From the NCBI GenBank assembly GCA_937952285.1, contig CALFZE010000015.1, forward strand, positions 42,841-106,840: 64,000 bases of DNA, in the 5' to 3' direction. Source of the stretch: UBA2428 sp002343545. GTDB taxonomy: Bacteria > Bdellovibrionota > UBA2428. Positions 8,937 through 18,175 of this stretch are shown piece after piece; position 1 is the stretch's first letter, and each line of letters starts with the position of its first letter. The notes beneath the pieces were generated by a model that saw only the letters and a program-made list of their open reading frames with translations, made no database searches and was not told where the DNA came from. Made by a program: the position numbers and the translations under genes.

Positions 8937-10322
8937 TCAGCGAGCTTGAACGGCCGGGTCCACCGCTTCACCCGAAGCGGCGCTCGGCTTCGGCGTGATG
9001 ACGACGTCGACGCGGCGGTTCTGCGCGCGGCCGCTCTTCGTCTTGTTCGATGCGATCGGACGGTCGAAGCCGTAGCCGACCGACTCGATGCGAGCCGTCT
9101 CGAGGCCGTTCGCGCTGAAGTAGTCCGAGACCGTCTTCGCACGATCGCTCGAAAGCTCCATGTTCACGGCTTTGGAGCCGACGGAGTCCGTGTGCCCTTC
9201 GACCACGATCGCATCGGGACCGAGTTTCTCGGCGACGCCCTTGACCTTGCCGAGGATCGCGATGCCCGCAGCCGGAAGCTCCGAACGACCGGACGAGAAC
9301 TGCAGCGACTTCAAGCGGACGACGAGCTTGTTGCCTTGTTGGAAGACTTCCGCTTCGTTGCCCTTGAATTCTTGGCGGGCGGCTTCGATCGCGGCCTGCA
9401 TGCGGACGCTCTCGTTGGCGGCGGCGAGCTCGCGCTCCTTGGCGGAGAGCTGGCCTTCGCGCTGAGCGATTTGACCGCGCGCCGCTTCGCGATCGGCTTG
9501 CGTCTTGGCGAGCCCGCTTTGGAGCTCCGTGATCTGGCGCTTCTGCTGAACGAGGGCGATGGCCGACTCTTCGCTCAGTTTGCGGTCCTTCTTCATCTCG
9601 GCCATGACGGCCGCGAGGAATTCGGCGCTCTCGTTGGCGCGCGTCACGTCCGCCGAGTAACCTTGGGAGTCCGTGCGCTTCGCCATCACGAAGTTTTCGG
9701 CGCTCTTGAGGTCGACGTCGGCTTGGCGGTAGGTCTTCGGCGCCTTGATGTCGGCGTCCTCGGACTTCAGGCCCCGCATGAGCGAACGGGCATGACCGAG
9801 CTGCTTCTCTTGCACGCCGGCGAGCTCGAGATCGAGGTAGCGCTTCTGGAAGTCGGAGACTTCGCGCGGCTTCATGTCGTCCAGATCGTCCATCTCGTCG
9901 ACGAAGTCCTCGTCGATGTTGGCGAGATCGCGCTGGAGCTTGGCGTGTTCACGGACGCCCGTGGCGAGCGCGGCCTGACGCGCCGTCAGGATGGCTTGCG
10001 CCTTGGGCGTGCGCTGCTCGGCCGTTTGGCGAGCGCGCAGCAGGTAAGCCTGACCCTTGCGAACGTCATCGAGAATTTCTTCGGCGTCTTCGTTGGAGCT
10101 GGAGTCTTCGCGGGCTTCCTTCAGCCAATCTTGCGCCTTATCGAGGTCCGACTTCGCCAAGACGTCGCCGTTCAGGGTGCGGAGCTCGTTCAGGCCGCTT
10201 TCGAGTTTGGAAATTTCGTCGTTGGGATTGGCCGTCGCGGGGATGTCGTACGCCGGAGGACGGCTCGAGCAAGCCGCGAATGCGAGGACGGAGCCCACGA
10301 GGGCGAGGTTCATGATTTTCAC
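8937..10322 (-). CDS. OmpA-family lipoprotein with DUF4398-like helical domain
   Basis: 461 residues from GTG 10322, chosen because AGGGAG lies nine bases upstream; the internal ATG three codons later lacks one. The signal peptide ends in the lipobox FAAC, with Cys18 as lipidation site. Residues about 30-130 resemble DUF4398 (Leu/Ala-rich helical hairpin). About 130-330 is charged coiled coil. The C-terminus (about 340-450) is an OmpA peptidoglycan-binding domain: LQFSSGRSELP, VVEGHTDSVGS, SSDRAKTVSDYF, GFDRP and the terminal NRRVDVVI. It should tether the outer membrane to peptidoglycan. A strong terminator follows, so it is monocistronic downstream. Confidence 0.9.
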   Translation of the reverse strand: MKIMNLALVGSVLAFAACSSRPPAYDIPATANPNDEISKLESGLNELRTLNGDVLAKSDLDKAQDWLKEAREDSSSNEDAEEILDDVRKGQAYLLRARQTAEQRTPKAQAILTARQAALATGVREHAKLQRDLANIDEDFVDEMDDLDDMKPREVSDFQKRYLDLELAGVQEKQLGHARSLMRGLKSEDADIKAPKTYRQADVDLKSAENFVMAKRTDSQGYSADVTRANESAEFLAAVMAEMKKDRKLSEESAIALVQQKRQITELQSGLAKTQADREAARGQIAQREGQLSAKERELAAANESVRMQAAIEAARQEFKGNEAEVFQQGNKLVVRLKSLQFSSGRSELPAAGIAILGKVKGVAEKLGPDAIVVEGHTDSVGSKAVNMELSSDRAKTVSDYFSANGLETARIESVGYGFDRPIASNKTKSGRAQNRRVDVVITPKPSAASGEAVDPAVQAR

Positions 10323-10504
10323 GTTGAGTATCTCCCTTGGTTGAACGGCACGCCGTTTTCTCGCGTCGCCGTCGTCCCCCACCTTAAGCAACAAGCATGC
10401 CCGCCTCGGAACGGGTACTTGAGCCGATTTCATGGGGACAAATGCCTCGGGCGCGAGGAACTTCGGGGCGCTTCAAGGGATGACGGTGTAGGATCCACGG
10501 CGGC

Positions 10505-11899
10505 ATGCTGAGATCCTTATTTCTCTTCGCGCTGAGCGTCCCCGGGATCGCCTCCGCGAACGGGCGCCCCTTCGTGCACCTTTTCGAATGGAAGTGGAGC
10601 GAAGTCGCGAAAGAGTGCCGTCATTGGCTCGGGCCGAAGGGGATTCGCGCCGTACAGGTCTCCCCGCCGCAGGAGCACGTCGTGCTCGAGGGCCGTCCTT
10701 GGTACGAGCGCTACCAAGTCGTGAGCTACCGGATCGAGAGCCGCGGAGGAAGCCGCGCCGAGTTCGCCGCGATGATGCGAGACTGCGCACGCGCGGGCGT
10801 CGAGGTTTACGTCGATGCCGTGCTGAACCATACGACGGCGCGGCCCCCGCAGGGGCAAGCCGCCTCGGGGAGCTTCGGGTCCGTCTTCCGCGCCTACGAA
10901 TATCCCGGCCTCTACCAGGCGCGCGACTTCCATCGTTGCGGCCGTCATGGCGACGGCCAGATCCGGGATTGGCGGGACCGCTGGGAGATCCAAAATTGCG
11001 ACCTGCTGGGGCTGTCCGACCTCGCGACCGGCAGCGCGCACGTGCGATCCACGTTGGCCGCTTACCTGCGCGATCTCTTGGGGCTCGGCGCGAGCGGGTT
11101 TCGCATCGACGCCGCCAAGCATATCCCGGCCCGCGATCTCGAGGCCATTTACGCGAAGGTCGGCCGGCCTTTCTTTGCCTACCACGAGTCGATCGACGAC
11201 GGAGACCACGAAGTCGTGCGGGCCGCGGAGTACTTTCCGCTCGGAAAAGTGCTCTCCTTCAAGTACGGGGCGGACCTCGCGCGCGTCTTCAAGCGGGGCT
11301 CGCTCGCGTGGCTCGCGAATTTCGGCGAGCCCTGGGGCTATCCGCCTTCGGCGAAGGCCGTCGTCTTCCTGGAAAACCACGACACCCAACGGGCCCACGT
11401 CGGCGACGGCGACGTGCTCGGCGCGAAGGACGGCGACATCTACCGTCTCGCGAGCCTCTTCATGTTGGCGTGGCCCTACGGCCAGCCGCAGATACTTTCG
11501 AGCTACGACTTCACCAACGATGCGCAGGGGCCGCCGGCGACGACGGCTTCGGCGTGCGCGAAAGGATGGCGCTGCGAGCACCGGCTCGACTTCGTCGCGC
11601 CGCTCCTTGCCCTGCGGGAACACGCCGGCGAGACGCCGGTCACGCACTGGTGGAGCGACGGGCGCAATCGAATCGCGTTCGGACGCGGAGATCGCGCTTT
11701 CGTCGTCTTGAACCGGGAGTCGAGCACGATGTCGGCGTCTTTGCCGACGGGCCTCGCGCCGGGAAGCTACCGGGACCCGCTCTCGAAGCGCATCTGGCGC
11801 ATCGAGAGCGACGGTCGGCTAGAGGCCCGCGTGGGCCCGCGTGACGCGATCGTGCTCGCGCCCGGCCTCAGTGCGCCGCGAGGTCCGCTTCGCCGCTGA
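10505..11899 (+). CDS. secreted GH13 alpha-amylase
   Basis: 464 residues with a signal peptide (LFLFALSVPGIASA). The start VHLFEWKWSEVAKEC matches the animal/bacterial secreted alpha-amylase subfamilies (GH13_24/32 type). Catalytic regions in order are VDAVLNH, GFRIDAAKH (Asp nucleophile), FAYHESID (Glu acid/base) and LENHDTQR (transition-state Asp). The length is short, with a trimmed C-terminal domain and no starch-binding module. Expected role: extracellular or periplasmic endo-hydrolysis of alpha-1,4-glucan. Its last 32 bases overlap the convergent SRPBCC gene. Confidence 0.93.
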   Translation: MLRSLFLFALSVPGIASANGRPFVHLFEWKWSEVAKECRHWLGPKGIRAVQVSPPQEHVVLEGRPWYERYQVVSYRIESRGGSRAEFAAMMRDCARAGVEVYVDAVLNHTTARPPQGQAASGSFGSVFRAYEYPGLYQARDFHRCGRHGDGQIRDWRDRWEIQNCDLLGLSDLATGSAHVRSTLAAYLRDLLGLGASGFRIDAAKHIPARDLEAIYAKVGRPFFAYHESIDDGDHEVVRAAEYFPLGKVLSFKYGADLARVFKRGSLAWLANFGEPWGYPPSAKAVVFLENHDTQRAHVGDGDVLGAKDGDIYRLASLFMLAWPYGQPQILSSYDFTNDAQGPPATTASACAKGWRCEHRLDFVAPLLALREHAGETPVTHWWSDGRNRIAFGRGDRAFVVLNRESSTMSASLPTGLAPGSYRDPLSKRIWRIESDGRLEARVGPRDAIVLAPGLSAPRGPLRR

Positions 11900-12647
11900 T
11901 CTCGTCCAGGCTTCGACGGGTCTCCATGATCTGCTTGAAGCGGGTCAGATCGGCTTCGATCTCGGAGGCCGCGTCCATGCGGAAGATCTTCGCGACAAAG
12001 GCGCCCGCCCGGCCACCCGGCGGGTCGTACTTGAGGTTGACCTTGATCTCGGTTCCCTGGCCTTGGACCTTCTCGAAGCGGACGGAACCGGCGCTGTCGA
12101 CCTGCGATCCCGCGAGGGACTTCCAGGCGAGCATCTCGCCGGGGACTTCGCTGATGATCTCGGCGTCCCACTCGACTTTCTGGCCGAAGGGAGCTTTGGC
12201 GACCCAGTGGGACTTTCCGTTTCCGAGATCCTGCACCGAGATGAGATGGCGCATGATGCGCGGCAAGTTATCGAGCTGACGCCAGAATCCGTAGAGGTCG
12301 CGCACGGAGCGCTCGATGATGATGCTCCGCTCGACCTTCACGCCGTGATCGGCCGGAACGGCTACGGCGTCGCCCTCCGGCGGACGGGTCGAACGATCCA
12401 CGCCGAGCGTATTCACGCCGAGTGCATCATAGACCGGGCAGTACCCGGTCGCCGAGCGCGCGACCAGCGCTCCGCCCGACGCCAGCGCGCCGATCGCGGC
12501 CAGACGCGATTCGCCGCGCCAAAGCTTTCTCAAAGCGTAGAGGCCCAAGGCGCCGCCCACGAGGCCCGCGAGGAGGCGTTCTCCGCGCGAGGTGTTGGGT
12601 CTGACATGGGAAGCAAGAAACTCTTTGGCTCGATTCAAGTTTTCCAT
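11868..12647 (-). CDS. SRPBCC (cyclase/dehydrase-like) protein with N-terminal membrane hairpin
   Basis: 259 residues. An Ala/Gly/Leu-rich N-terminal part (about residues 24-70, with two short hydrophobic segments) precedes a polyketide-cyclase/dehydrase-type START domain (residues about 105-235: VERSIIIERSVRDLYGFWRQLDNLPRIM, then AKAPFG and AEIISEVPGEMLAW). This architecture is common in uncharacterised bacterial proteins. ATG 12647 is chosen although the frame is open upstream. The amylase overlaps its 3' end from the other strand. Confidence 0.8.
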   Translation of the reverse strand: MENLNRAKEFLASHVRPNTSRGERLLAGLVGGALGLYALRKLWRGESRLAAIGALASGGALVARSATGYCPVYDALGVNTLGVDRSTRPPEGDAVAVPADHGVKVERSIIIERSVRDLYGFWRQLDNLPRIMRHLISVQDLGNGKSHWVAKAPFGQKVEWDAEIISEVPGEMLAWKSLAGSQVDSAGSVRFEKVQGQGTEIKVNLKYDPPGGRAGAFVAKIFRMDAASEIEADLTRFKQIMETRRSLDEISGEADLAAH

Positions 12648-12778
12648 GTCCCGCGGGATGCAAGATATTTGCCATCGTCGGATCCAAAATCCGAACGCCA
12701 TCGAGAACGAGTTCGGGGGCGCTTTGGAACGGCGCTCCCCAAAAGCGTGGATTTCGGGGACGCTCCGTCCGTCGAAGC

Positions 12779-13546
12779 TTAGTTCTTCGAGGGTTCCGCG
12801 CGGTAGCGCTCGCCGAGTTGGGGCCACGTTTTGCGGCTTGCCTCGAGGATGAGCGCGTCGACGCCACGGTTGTTCTCGGCGCCGCCGACGATCTTCACGT
12901 CGCCCTCGGCAGCCTCTCCGCGCAGGTTCGACACGTCCCAGAGGATTTCTTTCCCGTCTTGGGCGTAGACGCGAAGCCGCAGCGTGGCCTGCGGTTTGAA
13001 CTTGGCGCCACCCACGAGGCCCGCGAGACCCTCCTTGAGCGGCTCGACCTGCAGACTCAACAGCACGAGCGCGGAGGCCTTCAGATCCTTGGCGAGACGC
13101 GCACGCTGGGCCTCGTCCATGCGTTCGACCGCGCCCCAATCCATGAGGTCGCCCGCGTGGTGGATAACGAAGCCCTCGGGGATCGTCGGCAGCGAGCGAA
13201 AGCCCGACATGCGTTCTTTGTGGGCCGCGACGTAGGCCGGCTGCTTGGCCAGCTCCTCGTAGCGGAGCGTCTTCCAACCGAGGCTCCGGTTCATCCCTTC
13301 GAGCGAAGCGCGGTAGACCGCCGAGGCGTGTTCGGTCTTCTCGACCTTGGCCGCCTTGCCAAAACCACCGGACTCCGTCGGGCTGAGGAGGCCGCCGAGG
13401 CTCGCGTCGATGGGGCCCTTGCGGATGAGCTCGAAGCCGACGACGGCAAAGCGGTCGGCGGCCTTCAGTCGCTCCCTCTGGAAAGGCGCCGAGGCGCAGG
13501 CCGACAACAAGGCGAGAACTCCGACGAACGCGCAAGATTTCTTCAT
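12779..13546 (-). CDS. lipoprotein, unknown function
   Basis: 255 residues from ATG 13546. The lipobox LSAC gives lipidation at Cys16. The mature protein alternates beta-like stretches (RFAVVGFELI, SALVLLSLQVEP, ATLRLRVYAQDGKEILWDV) with short helices. The order of strands and the phrase on induced or summed components resemble proteins that build a curli-associated CsgG-like alpha/beta fold, but the signature is too weak for assignment. It is read in the same direction as the flanking genes, separated by about 90 bases from the propeller gene upstream. Confidence 0.6.
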   Translation of the reverse strand: MKKSCAFVGVLALLSACASAPFQRERLKAADRFAVVGFELIRKGPIDASLGGLLSPTESGGFGKAAKVEKTEHASAVYRASLEGMNRSLGWKTLRYEELAKQPAYVAAHKERMSGFRSLPTIPEGFVIHHAGDLMDWGAVERMDEAQRARLAKDLKASALVLLSLQVEPLKEGLAGLVGGAKFKPQATLRLRVYAQDGKEILWDVSNLRGEAAEGDVKIVGGAENNRGVDALILEASRKTWPQLGERYRAEPSKN

Positions 13547-13635
13547 GCGCGCATCTTCGTCCGCGGCACGGGAAGCTCTCAAGCGCGGGATGCGGCGTCG
13601 GCCACTTCGTGGGCACGCGTTGTGCCCGTTTCGCC

Positions 13636-14691
13636 CTACGGGGCGTGACGAACGCGCCAGATCCGATCGCCGTAATCGTCCGACACGAGCATCGATCCGT
13701 CCGACAGGAACTCGACGTCCACGGGCCGCCCCAAGGTTTTCTCTCCGCTCAGAAAACCGTCCAGAAAAACCTCGGGCTTCGAATTCTCCGAGAAAAACTG
13801 AACGCGGTAACCGACCTTCTTCGAGCGGTTCCACGAACCGTGCTCGGCGAAGAAAGCCCCCTTGCGGTATTTCTCGGGGAAAGAGCTCCCGCGGTAGAAA
13901 CGCAGGCCGAGCGGAGCCGAGTGCGCCTGCAGCTCGTAGCGCGGCGCCACGAAGTCCGCGCATTTTCCGCGCGGACCGTAGCGGGGATCGCTCACGTTCG
14001 CGCCGTGGCAAGCGGGGAAGCCGAAATGCGCGCCTTCCTTGTCGAGACGATTGATCTCGCAGGGAGGAACGTCGTCGCCCATGAGGTCGCGCCCGTTTTC
14101 CGTGAACCAGAGCTTGCCGTTCGCGTCCCAATCGAAGCCGACGGTGTTGCGAACGCCACGCGCGACGACGCGGAAAGTTTTCGTCTTCAGGTCGAAGCGC
14201 GTGATCGAAGCGTAGGGATCGGGCCGCTCGCAGACGTTGCAGGGCGCGCCGACCGGAACGTAGAGCCCTCCGTCGGGACCGAAGCGGATGAACTTCCAAC
14301 CGTGGTGGCCGTCCGTGGGGTACTTGTCGGTCAGGACGCTCGAACGAAACTCCGTCCCCTTGAGCTGAGCTTCGATATTCTCGAAGACGCGGATGCGGCT
14401 GATCTCGGCGACGTAGAGATTCCCGTCCTTCACCGCGACGCCGTTGGGCTTCTCGAGTCCCTTCGCGACGACGCGCACGAGGCGCTCCTTCGCGTTCGTG
14501 TCGATCGCGTAGACCCGGTCGTCGCGGGTGCCCACGAAGAGCCATCCCCCGGGCGAGAGGGCCAGCGAGCGGGCGCCGTCCACTTTTTCCGCGAAAACTT
14601 CGACGCGGAAGCCCGGAGGAGCTTTGGGCGTCGGAACGGCCGCGCGGGCCGAAAGCGCGACGAAGGCGAATGCGAGCAACGCGTTTCTCAT
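13636..14691 (-). CDS. exported sugar-dehydrogenase-type beta-propeller (PQQ/sorbosone dehydrogenase family)
   Basis: 351 residues from ATG 14691 with signal peptide (LLAFAFVALSARA). Propeller strands show the family hallmarks: GFRVEVFAEKVDGARSLALSPGGWLFVGTRDDRVYAI, KPNGVAVKDGNLYVAEISRI, DGHHGWKFIRFGPDGGLYVPVGAPCNVC, GVRNTVGFDWDANGKLWFTENGRD and the C-terminal PVDVEFLSDGSMLVSDDYGDRIWRV. These match soluble aldose/sorbosone dehydrogenases (GSDH fold). The His-Gly-Trp segment and the Arg-Asn-Thr loop are where PQQ and catalytic residues usually lie. The substrate is unknown. Confidence 0.88.
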   Translation of the reverse strand: MRNALLAFAFVALSARAAVPTPKAPPGFRVEVFAEKVDGARSLALSPGGWLFVGTRDDRVYAIDTNAKERLVRVVAKGLEKPNGVAVKDGNLYVAEISRIRVFENIEAQLKGTEFRSSVLTDKYPTDGHHGWKFIRFGPDGGLYVPVGAPCNVCERPDPYASITRFDLKTKTFRVVARGVRNTVGFDWDANGKLWFTENGRDLMGDDVPPCEINRLDKEGAHFGFPACHGANVSDPRYGPRGKCADFVAPRYELQAHSAPLGLRFYRGSSFPEKYRKGAFFAEHGSWNRSKKVGYRVQFFSENSKPEVFLDGFLSGEKTLGRPVDVEFLSDGSMLVSDDYGDRIWRVRHAP

Positions 14692-14739
14692 CCGGCGCAA
14701 ACTACCGACAAACTCGCGATCGCGCACATGGACTTTTCG

Positions 14740-15390
14740 TCACGTCAATGACTCCGGCTTAGCGATGTCTCCCGACCGCACGACCGCCGTCCCGACCCGA
14801 GCGGCCTTCGCCGCTTCGACCAAGGCCCAGGAGATCGTCTCGGCGCGAATCGCCCGATAGTGGCGAAGCGATCCCACGAAAAACTTGCTCACGAGCTTCA
14901 TCACGGCGAGCCCGACGACTTCTCCGCTCCGCGCCTCGGCGCGCTTGCCGTCGATGAGGGAGGGCCGCAGGATCGTGAGACTGCGAAAGCCGATCTCGCG
15001 CAGGCCCGCCTCCATACGCCCCTTCGTGCGGTTGTAGAAGATCGCGGATTTTTCGTCGGCGCCCATGGCCGAGACGACCGCGGCCGTCCCGCAGCCTTGC
15101 GCGTGGAGCTGACGCGCGAGCGTGAGCGGCAAATCGAGATCCACTTTTTCGAAGGCCGCTTGGGAACCCGCCTGCCGAATCGTCGTGCCGAGGCAGCAAA
15201 GGAAGGCATCGACCCGCGGCGGCTCGACGAGACATCCTTCCACGAGAAGAAGCTCCTTAAGCTTCGGGTGCGAGCGCCCGGTTGGGCGCCGTCCGATCGC
15301 GACGACTTGCGAGACGTCGGCGTCCGCCAGAAGAAGATCCAAGGCGATTTGGCCGGTGAGGCCGGTGGCTCCCGCGATTGCGACGATCAT
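14740..15390 (-). CDS. HTATIP2/NmrA-like NAD(P)-binding reductase
   Basis: 216 residues from ATG 15390. The N-terminal GATGLTG is the Rossmann dinucleotide loop. VVAIGRRP follows at the end of beta 2. AFLCCLGTTIRQAGSQAAFEKVDLDLPL and VVSAMGADEKSAIFYNRTKGRME give the SDR-like Ser plus YxxxK-type site (Y-N-R-T-K), and LTILRPSLI the C-terminal strand. Length and motif order match the HTATIP2/TIP30 branch of atypical SDRs. No partner genes indicate a substrate. Confidence 0.85.
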   Translation of the reverse strand: MIVAIAGATGLTGQIALDLLLADADVSQVVAIGRRPTGRSHPKLKELLLVEGCLVEPPRVDAFLCCLGTTIRQAGSQAAFEKVDLDLPLTLARQLHAQGCGTAAVVSAMGADEKSAIFYNRTKGRMEAGLREIGFRSLTILRPSLIDGKRAEARSGEVVGLAVMKLVSKFFVGSLRHYRAIRAETISWALVEAAKAARVGTAVVRSGDIAKPESLT

Positions 15391-15461
15391 GACGGTGAGT
15401 GTAGCATTTTTTACTCGAGACCGTTCCAAGCCGAACTCTTATCGGGGTCGCCGTCTAGGCG

Positions 15462-16376
15462 TCAGCTAGGCACGCGCGTAGGCTTCGGCGCCGGCGGACG
15501 CCCCATGACGAGCGCGATGCCCGCGAGCACGAAGAGCGAGAACGTGAAGGTCGAAGGCGACACGTTCTCGCTCGCCACGAACCACCCCAGCCAGATCGCG
15601 ACGACCGGATTCACGAGGGCGTAGGTGCTCACGAGCGTGGCGTCGACGTGGCGGTTCAGCCAGAGGTAGGACGTGAAGGCCACCACGGTACCGAAGATCG
15701 CCAAGTAAAAGAGCGACAGGACCGAAGTCGCGTCGACGGCCGCAAAACGAAACGAGGCGACTTCGCCCGTGGCGAGCCAGGCGACGAGCACGGCCACGCC
15801 GCCGATTCCCATCTGCGCGCCCGAGAACGAAAAGAGTCCGCTCGCGCCCGAAGCGCGACGCTGAAAGAGCGTACCGAAAGCCCAACTCACGATCGAGATC
15901 GCGAGGGCGCCCCAGGCGAGCGGATCGAAACGACCGCCCTCGCCGGGCTGCGCGCGGGTCAAAAGCACGATACCGACGAGCGCAAGCGCGATGCCCGCGA
16001 TCTGGCGCGGGCGCGGACGTGGGCCGCCGAAGAAACGCGCGTTCAAGAAGGTAATCCACGCCGGCATGCTACCGATCACGACCGCGACGAGCCCCGAAGG
16101 CAGCGAGCCTTCGGCCACGCAGACGCCCGCGTTGCCGATGACGAGAAGCGTGCCGCTCAGCCCGGCCAACTTAAGGTCGGCGCGCGTCATCGCCGGCTCT
16201 CCGCGCAAGCGCGCGATCCCGAAGAGAAGCCCGCTCGCCAGGACGAAACGCAAACCCGCGAGGAGCAGCGGCGGAAACGCGACGAGCCCGTACTTGATCG
16301 CGAGGTAAGTCGACCCCCAGATGAAGTAGATCGAAGCGAAGTTCAGGAAGGTTTGGACCCGCACGGACGACGTCAT
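15462..16376 (-). CDS. EamA/DMT-family permease
   Basis: 304 residues, ten hydrophobic helices in two EamA repeats. The first repeat opens with FIWGSTYLAIKYGL and the second follows after a hinge near RAQPGEGGRF. Start ATG 16376 has GAGGAA upstream. Family members export amino acids or metabolites across the inner membrane. An Lrp/AsnC-like fragment lies divergently upstream, an arrangement typical for regulated amino-acid exporters, though here only a remnant is left. Confidence 0.88.
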   Translation of the reverse strand: MTSSVRVQTFLNFASIYFIWGSTYLAIKYGLVAFPPLLLAGLRFVLASGLLFGIARLRGEPAMTRADLKLAGLSGTLLVIGNAGVCVAEGSLPSGLVAVVIGSMPAWITFLNARFFGGPRPRPRQIAGIALALVGIVLLTRAQPGEGGRFDPLAWGALAISIVSWAFGTLFQRRASGASGLFSFSGAQMGIGGVAVLVAWLATGEVASFRFAAVDATSVLSLFYLAIFGTVVAFTSYLWLNRHVDATLVSTYALVNPVVAIWLGWFVASENVSPSTFTFSLFVLAGIALVMGRPPAPKPTRVPS

Positions 16377-16458
16377 AATTATGTTCCTCGAAATCCATTT
16401 TATGCCTAACCTCATTCGAGCATTAGCGGTTTGAACGTAATCTTGTTAATTTGAATGA

Positions 16459-16575
16459 CATTCCGCCGGAGGCCCCGAATGCTCCGTGTGCGCCTTCATC
16501 CGACTCAGCATACAAGGCGATCGCGCGAACACCGAGACGGCGGGCTACCTGCAGAAGATCCCCGAAGTTGCTTGA
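16459..16575 (+). pseudogene. possible Lrp/AsnC regulator fragment
   Basis: A short frame between the permease and the CxxCH gene reads CAFIRLSIQG, then TAGYLQKIPEV and stop. This resembles the start of the AsnC ligand-binding domain (AFVRvs....G...... l..ipeV). There is no in-frame start codon and no helix-turn-helix before it. The rest of the 316-base gap 16377-16692 shows nothing further except putative promoter elements. Confidence 0.3.
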
Positions 16576-16692
16576 CGATGATGGTGCTCAAACGTACTTC
16601 GAGCGCAGGCTATCGGCCGGAATTTCTTGACCCGATCGGTGCTAACCCAATCTTAACGATCTTTCGCGCGGCGATTTTCCTACACTGGGGCG

Positions 16693-18174
16693 ATGAAGCT
16701 TCTGCTTGGGCCTCTATTCGTTTTGATCGCGCCGACCGCCGCCGCCGAAGAAGCCTCCACGCTATCTTACCGACGGACTCCGCAGACGGACGACCTCGCG
16801 AGCTTCATACGCACGAACAACATCTCCAGCATCGAGGATCTCCTCAAGCGTTACCCTCCGTTCCAGGACCCTCAGCGTCCCTGGAAGCAAACGCTTATCC
16901 CGAACAGCAAGAGCCTCCAATCCGGCCCCCGCATTCTGCTTCGCAGCCCGGACTCGTCGACGACTCTCTCTTTCAACTTGAATCCCACCAACGACGGCTA
17001 CGAGGGTCTCGAAATCAAGGAATTCGATTCCACGCCCGGCGCCGAACGCTTCGTTTTCGATGACTTTCAGTTCAAGTCCGATCGCGACTCGGTCGTCGCG
17101 GCAAAGCGCAAACCGAGCGGCGACGACTTCAGCGGCAACCACCACCTCAACCGCGACCTGCGGCACCATAGCCGGGCCGATTGCATCGAATGCCACATGG
17201 GCGGCGAAGTCCGTTTCAACGTCAAAGAGATCGAACGTGAATTCGCGAGCATGTCCGCCGAAGAGAAGCAGCGGCTCACGCAAATGCTGAAGAATCCGAG
17301 CGGACGACTGGCGGCCGTCGGTGGATCGACGAGATCCGGCTTAGTCGACTACCGTTCGAGCCAGATCCCGTTTTCGGCCCGTATCGTGGCCCGCAAAATT
17401 TCGGAGACCTTCGATCGGGAGCCCCAGATTCCTTACGCACTGCTCGCCATTCACCGTGGATGCCCACTGCACAATTTTTTAACGACCGAAGCCCAGTGGA
17501 AACGAAGCATCGACGTCCTTCGCAAAAGAGTGGCCTACAACGGTCAGCAGGGCCTTTTCGCGGATCGCGACGCGATCGTGAAAAGCCTGGACGAGCTAAA
17601 GTGGGAAAGTGATCCCGCCCAGCGAATGAAAAGCACTTACGCCCTCCAGAGCCTCGCCGGCCAGATCATTGAGCAGAACCGCGAAACCGCCAAAACCGAT
17701 CACCTCATCGACGCCGGCCCCCCGGGGGGGCCCGAAGACGAGTTCGTCGCGAATCTCATGATTCTTTGGGATCCCATCGCGGAAAGCATCAAGCAATACG
17801 GCGATTCTCCGACGAGCGCGGGACTCAATGAGCAAGGCCAGCACAACTGGAACAAGACCGTCGACAAAATGAAGGTCACCGCCTGGGCTCCCGCGCACAG
17901 CATTGCCGGGACCTACAACTTCCAAGGTTCCCTGAACGAGTATCTCGAAGCCATCTCCAAAGTCTCTTCCGAGAAGGTGCCCGAGGGAGCCGCGGCCCAA
18001 AACCTCAACTGCTCACAACTCGCCCAGCGCTACGCCGAAGGGCTTCAACGTCGACCCGGAGGAAAGACTTCCCTTCGAAGCGATCTGACGGCCCCGGAAT
18101 CGGAACTCGTCACCCCGGCACCGAAGTCGCTGACGCCCGGCAAGCATCAGAACCCAAATCAACTCCCCATTTAA
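16693..18174 (+). CDS. exported protein with single CxxCH haem site
   Basis: 493 residues with a signal peptide (LLLGPLFVLIAPTAAA). One CIECH motif (Cys164-His168) lies in a context rich in His and Met (HHLNRDLRHHSRAD before, MGGE after), typical of a covalent c-type haem. The remainder is mostly helical and not related to small cytochromes c that I can name. A periplasmic electron-transfer or haem-sensing role is inferred only from the motif. TACACT ends six bases before the ATG. The gene converges on marR with one base between stops. Confidence 0.7.
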   Translation: MKLLLGPLFVLIAPTAAAEEASTLSYRRTPQTDDLASFIRTNNISSIEDLLKRYPPFQDPQRPWKQTLIPNSKSLQSGPRILLRSPDSSTTLSFNLNPTNDGYEGLEIKEFDSTPGAERFVFDDFQFKSDRDSVVAAKRKPSGDDFSGNHHLNRDLRHHSRADCIECHMGGEVRFNVKEIEREFASMSAEEKQRLTQMLKNPSGRLAAVGGSTRSGLVDYRSSQIPFSARIVARKISETFDREPQIPYALLAIHRGCPLHNFLTTEAQWKRSIDVLRKRVAYNGQQGLFADRDAIVKSLDELKWESDPAQRMKSTYALQSLAGQIIEQNRETAKTDHLIDAGPPGGPEDEFVANLMILWDPIAESIKQYGDSPTSAGLNEQGQHNWNKTVDKMKVTAWAPAHSIAGTYNFQGSLNEYLEAISKVSSEKVPEGAAAQNLNCSQLAQRYAEGLQRRPGGKTSLRSDLTAPESELVTPAPKSLTPGKHQNPNQLPI

Positions 18175-18175
18175 G

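Noticed and set aside
8742..10511. 589-codon plus-strand frame opposite the OmpA-like lipoprotein
   Set aside because: The minus strand encodes a complete OmpA domain and lipobox; the plus frame has none.
16455..17063. plus-strand frame starting ATG 16455
   Set aside because: Runs out of frame into the CxxCH gene; no ribosome site and Arg-rich composition.
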